Origin: a virus
Virus record (IMG/VR): IMGVR_UViG_3300048131_000244
Coordinates: 1 to 53,734 of that record
DNA: 53,734 bases
Direction: 5' to 3' (one strand)
Shown: piece by piece, positions 8,928-16,557 of the stretch
Position numbering within the stretch: position 1 is the stretch's first letter
Layout of the letters: every line of letters starts with the position of its first letter
The notes under the pieces: generated by a model
Told to the model about the DNA's origin: nothing
What the model saw: the letters and a program-made list of their open reading frames with translations, nothing else
The model's database searches: none
Program-made: the position numbers and the translations under genes

Positions 8928-9194
8928 ATGGCAGAAAAAAAACCAAACCCGTTTCCTAAATCAAGAAAATTATCAAAAGCAGATGGTACAATAGCATATA
9001 CCTGGGATGGTAAATTGCATAATTGGGATGGACCTGCATTAATACCTGAAGGAAACAAACGTCAAGCTGAATATTATCTATATGGTATTTTACAAAGCAA
9101 AGAGGAATGGAGTGAAGCTAGGAGACAAAGAGAAGGTGTCCCATTTTATAAAAACCAATCCATGAAATCTAAACTATCAGATTATAGAAACTAA
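8928..9194 (+). CDS. Small hypothetical protein, WDGKLHNWDGPA type
   Basis: This 88-residue protein has the pattern WDGKLHNWDGPALIPEGN followed by AEYYLYGI. That is a short repeat motif (tryptophan, Gly-Lys-Leu-His, then Asp-Gly-Pro-Ala, then a Tyr/Trp-Gly turn) seen in many small phage and bacterial proteins of unknown role. The rest is basic and hydrophilic. It starts an operon behind promoter P2 and abuts the nucleotidyltransferase gene with no gap. The function is not known. Confidence 0.6.
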   Translation: MAEKKPNPFPKSRKLSKADGTIAYTWDGKLHNWDGPALIPEGNKRQAEYYLYGILQSKEEWSEARRQREGVPFYKNQSMKSKLSDYRN

Positions 9195-9617
9195 ATGAAA
9201 AGAAAAGCAGTTATAGTAAGCGGTTATTTCAATCCTGTACATAAGGGACATTTGGAATTGTTTAAAAAGGCAAATGAAATAGGAGATTTTCTTATTGTAT
9301 TAGTTAATTCTGACCATCAAAGAAAATTAAAAGGTTCTAAAGAATTTCAAGATGAAAGTGAACGTTTACAAATAATTCAATCTCTTAAATCTGTAGGGTA
9401 TGCTTGTATTTCAGTTGATAAAGATAAAACCCAAGTTGAATCATTAAAAATGATTCACCATAAATTTGGGGATGTGTTTGATTTAATATTTGCAAATGGT
9501 GGGGATCAAACAAACAAGACCATACCAGAAAGCTTGGTTTGTAATGAATTAGGTATTACATTGGTAGATGGATTAGGAGACAAAATACAAAGTAGTAGTT
9601 GGTTATTAAAAAAATAA
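9195..9617 (+). CDS. Cytidylyltransferase-like nucleotidyltransferase
   Basis: This 140-residue protein is a single HxGH nucleotidyltransferase domain: VSGYFNPVHKGHLELF, with His16 and His19 as the nucleotide-binding pair, then LIVLVNSD, the usual second strand. It lacks an obvious ISSS-T-R motif, but SSSWLLKK at the end may fill that place. Relatives join CTP or ATP to a phosphorylated substrate (glycerol-3-phosphate, sugar phosphate, NMN). The adjacent kinase suggests a two-step pathway, as in NadR-type proteins, but the substrate cannot be read. It is read as one operon with its neighbours. Confidence 0.75.
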   Translation: MKRKAVIVSGYFNPVHKGHLELFKKANEIGDFLIVLVNSDHQRKLKGSKEFQDESERLQIIQSLKSVGYACISVDKDKTQVESLKMIHHKFGDVFDLIFANGGDQTNKTIPESLVCNELGITLVDGLGDKIQSSSWLLKK

Positions 9618-9618
9618 T

Positions 9619-10149
9619 ATGAAAATAGGTTTATGTGGTACAATGAGTGTAGGTAAAACTACATTAGTTAATGCTTTAAAAGAATTAGATCAATTTAAAA
9701 ATTATAATTTTGCTACTGAACGTAGTAAATATTTAAATGATCTGGGTATTCCATTAAATACAGACTCAACATTAAAGGGTCAAACTGTATTTTTAGCTGA
9801 ACGTTGTGCTGAACTAATGCATAAAGACATCATTACAGATAGAACTATTATTGATGTTATGGCATTTACTATGAATGCTAAATCTATTGATTATAAAGAT
9901 AAAGAAGCATTTGAACAATATGCTATTGAGTTTTTGAGAGAGTATGATTACATATTTTATATTTCTCCTGAAGGTATTCCTATTGAAGATAATGGAGTTC
10001 GTGAAACAGATGAATATTATAGAGATATAATTGATTTTAGTATTACCACACTTATTAAAAGGTATAGCCATAGAATGGATAATATTGAAGTAATTAAGGG
10101 TACTACAGAAGAACGTATAGAACAAATATTAAAGTTTGTAGGTCTTTAA
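9619..10149 (+). CDS. P-loop kinase, AAA/NadR-like
   Basis: This 176-residue ATP-binding protein has a P-loop at residues 7-14 (GTMSVGKT) and a DRTIIDVMAF segment that fits a small-molecule kinase lid and base-binding strand. Its size and motifs match the AAA-type ATPase family that contains the ribosylnicotinamide kinase half of NadR and several phage kinases. It starts one base after the nucleotidyltransferase gene, so the two probably act on successive steps. NAD salvage or deoxynucleoside phosphorylation are the two readings; neither is proven. Confidence 0.65.
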   Translation: MKIGLCGTMSVGKTTLVNALKELDQFKNYNFATERSKYLNDLGIPLNTDSTLKGQTVFLAERCAELMHKDIITDRTIIDVMAFTMNAKSIDYKDKEAFEQYAIEFLREYDYIFYISPEGIPIEDNGVRETDEYYRDIIDFSITTLIKRYSHRMDNIEVIKGTTEERIEQILKFVGL

Positions 10150-10150
10150 C

Positions 10151-10160
10151 ATATTTATAA
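10151..10160 (+). promoter_or_regulatory. Late-type promoter motif ATATTTATAA
   Basis: A perfect ATATTTATAA followed by TAAAAC lies 16 bases before the ATG at 10177. It begins the transcript that should carry the spanin-like pair and the terminase. Confidence 0.7.
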
Positions 10161-10176
10161 TAAAACCTATAATAAA

Positions 10177-10689
10177 ATGAAAAAATCTGCCTTAACCGCA
10201 TTTATTAAAGAAGAAATCTTAGGTACTCTAAATGAAAGTCCCTCAACTGAAGAAATAAGAATGGCTAAACAAGCCGTAGCCAGATTTATGAAATACAGAA
10301 ATGTAGGACAAGATGAAGCTATCCGTGATTTAGAAAATGCTCTAGATACTTTAAAACAACTAGAAGAATCTACAGAAGAAGAAATTGAAAAAACTAAAGA
10401 ACTTAAGGCAGCTATAGATGATTTAGCTAAAGCTAAAAAAGAAGCTGGGTTAAGTGAAGAAGAAGATGCACCCGCGGGTGATACTGAAGTAGAAAAAAAG
10501 GCTTCTAAACAAGATAAAATTATTAAGGATTTTCAACGTATTGAAAAACAGATGAAAACACATCTTGAACTTTTTAAAACATCTGAATCTCCTGAAAATA
10601 AGGAAACAGCTAAAAACATGCTTAAAAAATTAACTCCTGAATATCAAGCTGCTAAAGAAAAATACGAAAAGTTAAAAAAAATTAAATAA
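10177..10689 (+). CDS. Coiled-coil putative virion or core protein
   Basis: This 170-residue protein is nearly all charged helix (Glu/Lys heptads from about residue 45 onward). Its start, MKKSALTAFIKEEILGTLNE, has the hydrophobic-x-x-Glu features of a prohead-protease site around residues 9-20. It has no membrane segment. It stands first behind a late-type promoter, just before the spanin-like genes and the terminase. By position it might be a small terminase (gp16-like) or a core protein; nothing in the sequence decides this. Confidence 0.5.
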   Translation: MKKSALTAFIKEEILGTLNESPSTEEIRMAKQAVARFMKYRNVGQDEAIRDLENALDTLKQLEESTEEEIEKTKELKAAIDDLAKAKKEAGLSEEEDAPAGDTEVEKKASKQDKIIKDFQRIEKQMKTHLELFKTSESPENKETAKNMLKKLTPEYQAAKEKYEKLKKIK

Positions 10690-10694
10690 TAAGA

Positions 10695-11045
10695 ATGTGG
10701 TTAAAACGTAATTTACCAACATTAGTTATAATAGGTGCTTGCATAATAGTTTATACATTTTTTGATAAAAAAGAAAGTTATGTTAAAGAATATGATGCTA
10801 AAATTGAAGCATTAGAAGCAAAAGTAGATTCACTACATGCTGAAAATGATTCTTTAGTAGTTGAGGCAGATCTATTAGGACTAAAATTAATAGAATCAGA
10901 TAAAAAGATAGAACAACTTAATAATAATATATATGTTATCAAAAAAGAAACTAAAAGGCAACTTGATGCTGTTAATAGTTTTAGTGATGATGAGTTGGAG
11001 CAGTTTTTCACAAACAGATACCAACAATCAGATTCAATTAACTAA
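10695..11045 (+). CDS. Putative inner-membrane spanin (Rz-like)
   Basis: This 116-residue protein has one N-terminal membrane segment (residues 7-23, PTLVIIGACIIVYTFF) followed by a long coiled coil (about 30-90). It ends in SFSDDELEQFFTNRYQ, a tail style I know from Rz-like proteins of Bacteroidetes phages. This is the layout of an i-spanin, anchored in the inner membrane with a periplasmic coiled coil that helps fuse the two membranes at lysis. Its last 113 bases also encode the start of the next gene in another frame, as in the lambda Rz/Rz1 pair. Confidence 0.6.
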   Translation: MWLKRNLPTLVIIGACIIVYTFFDKKESYVKEYDAKIEALEAKVDSLHAENDSLVVEADLLGLKLIESDKKIEQLNNNIYVIKKETKRQLDAVNSFSDDELEQFFTNRYQQSDSIN

Positions 11046-11355
11046 ACCTATTGCTAAATTAGTTATAAAAGATTTAATACAATATGATGGATTATCAGAA
11101 GAAATGATAACCCTTAAATCCATTATAGAAGAAACAAATATTAAGTTAAATACTCAAACCGAATTAGTTTCTAATTTAAATGTTCAAGTTGCAAACTACC
11201 AAAATATAATTGCTAAAAAAAATGAGCAATTTACAACTCAAAAAGAATTAGCAGATCGATTACAACAAGACCTTAAAAAACAAAGGTTAAAAACAAAATT
11301 AATGGGTGGTGCTGGTTTGCTTTTAGCAGTTGGTGTAGCCGCTATATTAAATTAA
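10933..11355 (+). CDS. Exported coiled-coil protein overlapping the spanin gene
   Basis: This 140-residue protein starts inside the preceding gene in a different frame. Residues 1-26 form a clear signal peptide: MLSKKKLKGN, a hydrophobic core, then SWSSFSQ as the cleavage region. There is no lipobox Cys. The body is a coiled coil and the C-terminus is a glycine-rich membrane segment (LMGGAGLLLAVGVAAIL). It could be the outer partner of a spanin pair or a holin-like helper. The start is chosen because the basic n-region precedes the signal core correctly. It overlaps the terminase by one base. Confidence 0.6.
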   Translation: MLSKKKLKGNLMLLIVLVMMSWSSFSQTDTNNQIQLTKPIAKLVIKDLIQYDGLSEEMITLKSIIEETNIKLNTQTELVSNLNVQVANYQNIIAKKNEQFTTQKELADRLQQDLKKQRLKTKLMGGAGLLLAVGVAAILN

Positions 11356-12923
11356 TGTCTGATTTAAAAAAAGTAATACGGCAAGAATACCTAAGATGTG
11401 CTAAAGATCCTGTACATTTTATGCGTAAATACTGCTATATACAACACCCACAACGTGGTCGCATACAATTTAATTTATACCCATTCCAAGAGAAAGTATT
11501 AACGTTAATGAGAGATAATCCCTATTCGATTATCTTAAAGTCTAGACAGTTAGGTATATCTACTCTATCAGCTGGTTATTCACTATGGTTAATGACTTTC
11601 CATAAAGACAAAAATATACTCTGTATCGCTACAAAGCAGGAAACTGCTAAAAACATGGTTACAAAGGTAAAATTTATGTATGAGAATTTACCTTCATGGT
11701 TAAAAGTAGATGCGGCAGAAAATAACAAACTTAACCTACGACTACAAAATGGATCCCAAATTAAAGCCACTTCAGCAAGTTCGGATGCAGGTAGATCCGA
11801 AGCAGTATCTTTGCTGTTAATTGATGAGGCTGCTTTTATTGATAATATTGGTGAAATATGGGCTTCAGCGCAACAAACATTAGCAACTGGAGGTGGATGT
11901 ATAGCATTAAGTACCCCTTATGGTACTGGTAATTGGTTTCACCAAACATGGGTAAGAGCAGAAAATAATGAAAATGATTTTTTACCTATTAGATTACCTT
12001 GGTCTGTCCATCCAGAACGAGACCAAACATGGAGAGATAAACAAGATGAATTACTAGGTGATCCTAGAATGGCAGCCCAGGAATGTGATTGTGATTTTAG
12101 TACTTCAGGTGATATTGTATTCTATCCCGAATATATAGAATATTATGAAAAAACATTTGCTAAAGATCCATTAGAAAGACGAGGAGCAGATAAAAATTTA
12201 TGGGTATGGGAATCACCTGACTACTCAAGAGATTATATGGTAGTAGCCGATGTTGCTAGAGGGGATGGAAAAGATTATTCTGCACTTCATGTAATTGATA
12301 TTGAAAATAATACCCAAGTAGCTGAATATAAGGGACAAATTGGTACAAAAGAATTTGGACATTTATTAGTAGGTATTGCTACTGAGTATAATGAAGCAAT
12401 GTTAATAATTGAAAATGCTAATATCGGATGGGCAACAATCCAGGTAGCAATAGATAGAGCATACCCTAATTTATACTACTCCCAAAAATCAGAAGCTAAT
12501 GCCGAATCCTATTTTGATAAATACCAGGATCATTCCAAAATGGTAGCTGGTTTTACAATGTCATCTAGAACTAGACCTATGGTAATAGGTAAATTTCAAG
12601 AATATATAGGTGATAAAGGGACCACAATACAATCAAAACGATTAATAGAAGAAATGAAAACTTTTATTTGGCGTAATGGGAGAGCAGAAGCTCAAACAGG
12701 ATATAACGATGACTTGGTAATGTCTTTTGGAATAGCCATGTATATTCGAGATACAGCTTTGAAATACAGACAAAGGGGTATAGATTTAACGAAACAAACA
12801 TTAAGTAATATGACAGTTAATAAAACAGCGTATTCGGGGGCATATTTTTCTCGGGGGGCTGATAATCCTTACCATGTAGACACAACTCACGGTAAAGAAG
12901 ATATTAGCTGGTTAATAAAATAA
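11355..12923 (+). CDS. gp17: Large terminase subunit, gp17-like
   Basis: This 522-residue protein packages DNA into the prohead. The ATPase domain has SRQLGIST at residues 63-70 (a terminase Walker A variant with Ile where T4 has Lys) and LLLIDEAAFI with Asp157-Glu158 as Walker B and catalytic acid. The nuclease domain shows VADVARGDGKDYS (Asp299, Asp304) and a late acidic pair YNDDL (Asp452-Asp453), an RNase H-like metal site. Length is shorter than T4 gp17 (610). Next comes the portal gene, the normal T4-like order. Confidence 0.92.
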   Translation: MSDLKKVIRQEYLRCAKDPVHFMRKYCYIQHPQRGRIQFNLYPFQEKVLTLMRDNPYSIILKSRQLGISTLSAGYSLWLMTFHKDKNILCIATKQETAKNMVTKVKFMYENLPSWLKVDAAENNKLNLRLQNGSQIKATSASSDAGRSEAVSLLLIDEAAFIDNIGEIWASAQQTLATGGGCIALSTPYGTGNWFHQTWVRAENNENDFLPIRLPWSVHPERDQTWRDKQDELLGDPRMAAQECDCDFSTSGDIVFYPEYIEYYEKTFAKDPLERRGADKNLWVWESPDYSRDYMVVADVARGDGKDYSALHVIDIENNTQVAEYKGQIGTKEFGHLLVGIATEYNEAMLIIENANIGWATIQVAIDRAYPNLYYSQKSEANAESYFDKYQDHSKMVAGFTMSSRTRPMVIGKFQEYIGDKGTTIQSKRLIEEMKTFIWRNGRAEAQTGYNDDLVMSFGIAMYIRDTALKYRQRGIDLTKQTLSNMTVNKTAYSGAYFSRGADNPYHVDTTHGKEDISWLIK

Positions 12924-12932
12924 TATTTATAA
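12923..12932 (+). promoter_or_regulatory. Late-type promoter motif ATATTTATAA
   Basis: A perfect motif 15 bases before the portal ATG at 12948. It lies in the 24-base gap after the terminase stop. Confidence 0.7.
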
Positions 12933-12947
12933 TAATAATTATATACA

Positions 12948-14846
12948 ATGGCTGATAAAGGCATATTTTCAAGATTACAAAGACTATTCTCTACTGACGT
13001 AATTGTTCGTAATGTAGGGGGGAATCAATTAAAAGTAACGGATAGTAATAAAATCCAAGCAACAGGTGAATTACAAACCAATTCATTAATAGATAGATAT
13101 AATAGGATTTATTCTACTAATCCATCTTCACTCTATGGTCAGCAGTTCAATATGAACTTCCAATACCTTAGACCACAATTATATTCTGAATACGATACAA
13201 TGGATCAAGATGCTATTATTGCCTCAGCACTTGATATTATAGCAGATGAATCCACCCTAAAAAATGACATGGGTGAAGTATTACAAATTAGATCTGCTGA
13301 TGAAAATATACAAAAGATATTATATAATTTATTTTATGACGTATTAAATATTGAATTTAATTTATGGTCATGGATTCGCCAAATGTGTAAATATGGTGAT
13401 TTCTTCCTAAAATTAGAAATTGCAGAAAAATTTGGTGTTTATAATGTTATCCCTTATACAGCATATCACATTACTAGAGAAGAAGGTTATAACCCAGAAA
13501 ACCCAGCTGATGTTCGTTTCTTATACTCTCCAGATGGTTTAGCTAACCCAAGTTCAGGAATGTATACTATGCCAAACCAAAGAAACCAACAAAATGGTGT
13601 ACATTTTGATAACTATGAAATGGCACACTTTAGATTATTAGCAGATACTAATTATCTTCCTTATGGTAGAGCATATATTGAACCTGCTAGAAAATTATTT
13701 AAACAATATACGTTAATGGAAGATGCGATGTTAATTCATAGAATTGCTCGCGCCCCAGAAAAACGAATTCACTACATTAATGTTGGATCTATTCCACCAA
13801 ATGAGGTAGATGCCTTTATGCAAAAAACTATCTCAAATATGAAACGTACCCCTTATATTGATCAACAAACAGGTGAATATAACATGAAATATAACATGCA
13901 AAACATGTTAGAAGATTTTTACATACCAGTTAGAGGAAATGATACATCAACTCGTATTGATACTACTAAAGGTTTAGATTATGATGGTATTAAAGATGTA
14001 GAATATTTAAGAGAAAAATTATTTGCTGCCCTTAAAGTACCAAAAGCATTTATGGGTTATGAAGCTGACCTTGAAGGTAAAGCAACATTAGCAGCTGAAG
14101 ATATTCGTTTTGCTCGTACTATAGAACGTATTCAAAGAATTATATTATCAGAATTAAATAAAATTGCTTTAGTTCATTTATATACCCAAGGGTATACTGA
14201 TGAAAGTTTAACTAACTTTACATTAGATTTAACCACACCATCAATTATATTTGAACAAGAAAAGGTTGAATTGCTAAAATCTAAAGCAGAGTTAGTAACT
14301 ACTTTACAAGATCAAAAAATTGTTCCTACTGATTGGATTTATGATAATATATTTAACTTTAGTGAAGATCAATATGATGAATATAGAGATCTAATTAGAC
14401 AAGATGCTAAACGTAACTTTAGATTAAATCAAATTGCAGAAGAAGGAAACGATCCAATTGAAACAGGCAAATCATATGGTACACCTCATGATTTAGCTTC
14501 ACTATATGGTAAAGGTAGAATGTATTCTGACCCAGGTAATGTACCTGCGGGGTATGATGAAGAAGGTGATGTAGGTCGTCCTAAAGATTCTACTTCTAAG
14601 ACTGGAAAACAAGATAGTAATTTTGGAAAAGATCGATTAGGTGTTAAGCGTATGAAAGATACAGATAAAAATGATGCTAATACCGGTCGAACTAACTCTA
14701 ATCGTAATGCTCTAACATTAGAAACCGCTCAAAGTGTTTACTTACAAAATAAAGATATGTTTAAAAAAATACCTAAAAAGAGGTTAGTTTTTGAAAGTGA
14801 CAAAGAAGGTGAAACTTTATTAGACGAAAAACAATTAAAGGAGTAA
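12948..14846 (+). CDS. gp20: Portal protein, gp20-like
   Basis: This 632-residue protein forms the dodecameric channel at the head vertex. It shows the T4-type portal core: a YDTMDQDAIIASALDIIADE stretch near residue 85, then WSWIRQMCKYGDFFLKLE, RIARAPEKRIHYINVG and LRAKVPKAF-like text (AALKVPKAFMGYEADL). It is longer than T4 gp20 (524), mainly through a charged C-terminal extension with GKDRLGVKRMK. Its neighbours (gp17 before, core proteins and protease after) confirm the call. Confidence 0.92.
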   Translation: MADKGIFSRLQRLFSTDVIVRNVGGNQLKVTDSNKIQATGELQTNSLIDRYNRIYSTNPSSLYGQQFNMNFQYLRPQLYSEYDTMDQDAIIASALDIIADESTLKNDMGEVLQIRSADENIQKILYNLFYDVLNIEFNLWSWIRQMCKYGDFFLKLEIAEKFGVYNVIPYTAYHITREEGYNPENPADVRFLYSPDGLANPSSGMYTMPNQRNQQNGVHFDNYEMAHFRLLADTNYLPYGRAYIEPARKLFKQYTLMEDAMLIHRIARAPEKRIHYINVGSIPPNEVDAFMQKTISNMKRTPYIDQQTGEYNMKYNMQNMLEDFYIPVRGNDTSTRIDTTKGLDYDGIKDVEYLREKLFAALKVPKAFMGYEADLEGKATLAAEDIRFARTIERIQRIILSELNKIALVHLYTQGYTDESLTNFTLDLTTPSIIFEQEKVELLKSKAELVTTLQDQKIVPTDWIYDNIFNFSEDQYDEYRDLIRQDAKRNFRLNQIAEEGNDPIETGKSYGTPHDLASLYGKGRMYSDPGNVPAGYDEEGDVGRPKDSTSKTGKQDSNFGKDRLGVKRMKDTDKNDANTGRTNSNRNALTLETAQSVYLQNKDMFKKIPKKRLVFESDKEGETLLDEKQLKE

Positions 14847-14856
14847 TATCCTCTAC

Positions 14857-14866
14857 ATATTTATAA
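14857..14866 (+). promoter_or_regulatory. Late-type promoter motif ATATTTATAA
   Basis: The motif lies 16 bases before the ATG at 14883 and extends to ATATTTATAAATA. It therefore contains both TATTTATA and the forward T4 late box TATAAATA. The spacing supports ATG 14883 over the TTG at 14880 as the real start. Confidence 0.7.
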
Positions 14867-14882
14867 ATAAATATATTTTTTG

Positions 14883-15746
14883 ATGAAAATTAAACACTCG
14901 AAGTACAAGAATACGGGTATTTTATTTGAGCTACTGGTACGCCAAGCTACTGCCGATACCCTAAAAGGTACTGATTCCCCCGCTATCGATTTAATTAAAA
15001 AGTATTTCGTTAAAAGCGAATTGGGCCGTGAGTATAAGTTATACGAATCAGTTATTAAATCTAAAATTATAGGTGAATCTAAAGCTAATGCTGTAATTAG
15101 CACTATTTTAGAGTCTTCTAAAAAATTAAATCGTACATCTTTAAGAAAGCAAAAGTATAATTTAATTTCTGAAATTAAAAAAGATTATAATATAGATAGT
15201 TTTTTTGGTACTAAAATTAAAAATTATAAAGAATTTGCTTCTTTATATACATTAATTGAAGGATATAATAATGATGAAATTACTGATACTGATCAATTGG
15301 TAGATAATAAAGTGACATTATTAGAATATTTAACAAAACAAGATGTTACAACTAAAGAAGTTAAAGAAGATGTTCTTAAAGAATTCCAAACTTATGATAA
15401 AGATTTAAGAATTCTTACTTATCAAGTACTATTAGAAAAATTCAATTCTAAGTATAATAATTTATCTGTAGAACAAAAACAAGTACTTAAAGAATTTATT
15501 AATGCAGTAGATTCAACTCCATCTTTAAGAGAATTTTACAATAATAAAATTGTGGAACTTAAAGAAACTCTAAATGTAGAGTCTATAAACATTACAGATA
15601 AAGCTACCCAAGTAAAAGTACAAGAAATCTCAAAACTTCTAACTGAATTATCTAAAAATGATAAAGTATCAAATGACAACCTAGTTGATTTGTTACAATA
15701 TTACGAACTAGTTAAAGAGATTAAGGTAGCAAATGGCAAAGTATAA
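14883..15746 (+). CDS. Conserved head-module protein of unknown function
   Basis: This 287-residue protein begins MKIKHSKYKNTGILFELLVR, a start I associate with head-cluster genes of marine T4-like phages, though no function is established. It is basic and helical throughout, with no signal or membrane segment. It lies between portal and protease, where T4 has the prohead core genes 67 and 68, and overlaps the next gene by 14 bases. A TTG three bases upstream would add one residue; the ATG fits the promoter spacing better. A role in prohead assembly is likely. Confidence 0.6.
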   Translation: MKIKHSKYKNTGILFELLVRQATADTLKGTDSPAIDLIKKYFVKSELGREYKLYESVIKSKIIGESKANAVISTILESSKKLNRTSLRKQKYNLISEIKKDYNIDSFFGTKIKNYKEFASLYTLIEGYNNDEITDTDQLVDNKVTLLEYLTKQDVTTKEVKEDVLKEFQTYDKDLRILTYQVLLEKFNSKYNNLSVEQKQVLKEFINAVDSTPSLREFYNNKIVELKETLNVESINITDKATQVKVQEISKLLTELSKNDKVSNDNLVDLLQYYELVKEIKVANGKV

Positions 15747-16302
15747 ATACAAAATACCAGAACAAACCAGTAAAGGTGGTAGATTTAAAGTTGGTGATGT
15801 CACTACTAGAAAAGGTGTCAAATCAACTGTAAGAGATATCGATCCTCGAACTGGTGCTGTTTCTTGGAAAATTGAGTATGTACCTGCCTTTGATTCTGTA
15901 TTCAAAGAATTTGATGAATTAAAACAAGCAATGAATACTTTAGATCAGAAAACTGATGATGAAGTAGTAGATAAAATTGCATCCGAAATTAAATCATTAT
16001 TTAACAAATACAGAACACATATTAGAAAAAATTATCCTGAAGCATACAAAAAATTTCAGACAAATGAAGCATCAACTACAAGTAGTGGTGGTGCATCATT
16101 TACCCCTGGAACTGGAGCACAATATGCTACTCCATATGCTTTTAGTAAATCCAAAAAAAAACCTAATAAAGCAACAAAATTTATGTATAAATTAGGTTAC
16201 AAACCTGCACCTTCTATACCAAATAGAAAATCAAAAGTTATAGACTATAAGCAGGTTATGGAAAAGCGCAATATGTATAAATATACACTAGGAAAAAAAT
16301 GA
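15733..16302 (+). CDS. Head-module protein of unknown function
   Basis: This 189-residue basic protein has a beta-rich N-terminal third (KGGRFKVGDVTTRKGVKSTV, then GAVSWKIEYVP), a helical middle, and a glycine/serine linker before a basic C-terminus (KPNKATKFMYKLGYKPAPS). It overlaps both neighbours, by 14 and 4 bases. It sits in the core-protein slot before the protease. I do not recognise a family; the two-part build suggests an assembly factor or minor structural protein. Confidence 0.5.
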   Translation: MAKYKYKIPEQTSKGGRFKVGDVTTRKGVKSTVRDIDPRTGAVSWKIEYVPAFDSVFKEFDELKQAMNTLDQKTDDEVVDKIASEIKSLFNKYRTHIRKNYPEAYKKFQTNEASTTSSGGASFTPGTGAQYATPYAFSKSKKKPNKATKFMYKLGYKPAPSIPNRKSKVIDYKQVMEKRNMYKYTLGKK

Positions 16303-16556
16303 AAGAATTAACATCATTTAAAAAATATCTAGTTGAGGCAGAAAACAATGTTGAAGTATTTCAACAAAAACGTATTGCTGATTTTGATGAATTACAAGGT
16401 AGATTAAAAGTACTATCTAAAAAATTACAACAAGCAAAATTAGCCACAGATAAATACTACAGACAAAACCCTAAAAGTTATGCTGTAGTTTTTGGAACAG
16501 ATATGATAAATGATTATTTTAACGATATAGACGAATTACTTACTCAAGACCAATAA
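16299..16556 (+). CDS. Small prohead-core-like protein with targeting tag
   Basis: This 85-residue protein begins MKELTSFKKYLVEAEN, with a predicted gp21 cut after Val-Glu at residues 12-13. This is the same tag type as at 6707 and 7031 (KKYLVE) and close to the T4 capsid-targeting sequence. The remainder is a charged helix pair. It occupies the position of T4 genes 67/68, encoding prohead core proteins cut by the protease, and overlaps the previous gene by four bases. Confidence 0.6.
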   Translation: MKELTSFKKYLVEAENNVEVFQQKRIADFDELQGRLKVLSKKLQQAKLATDKYYRQNPKSYAVVFGTDMINDYFNDIDELLTQDQ

Positions 16557-16557
16557 T

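Noticed and set aside
11541-11564. Walker A lacking Lys in the terminase as a sign of inactivation
   Set aside because: SRQLGIST variants are common in terminase ATPases, and the other catalytic residues are intact.
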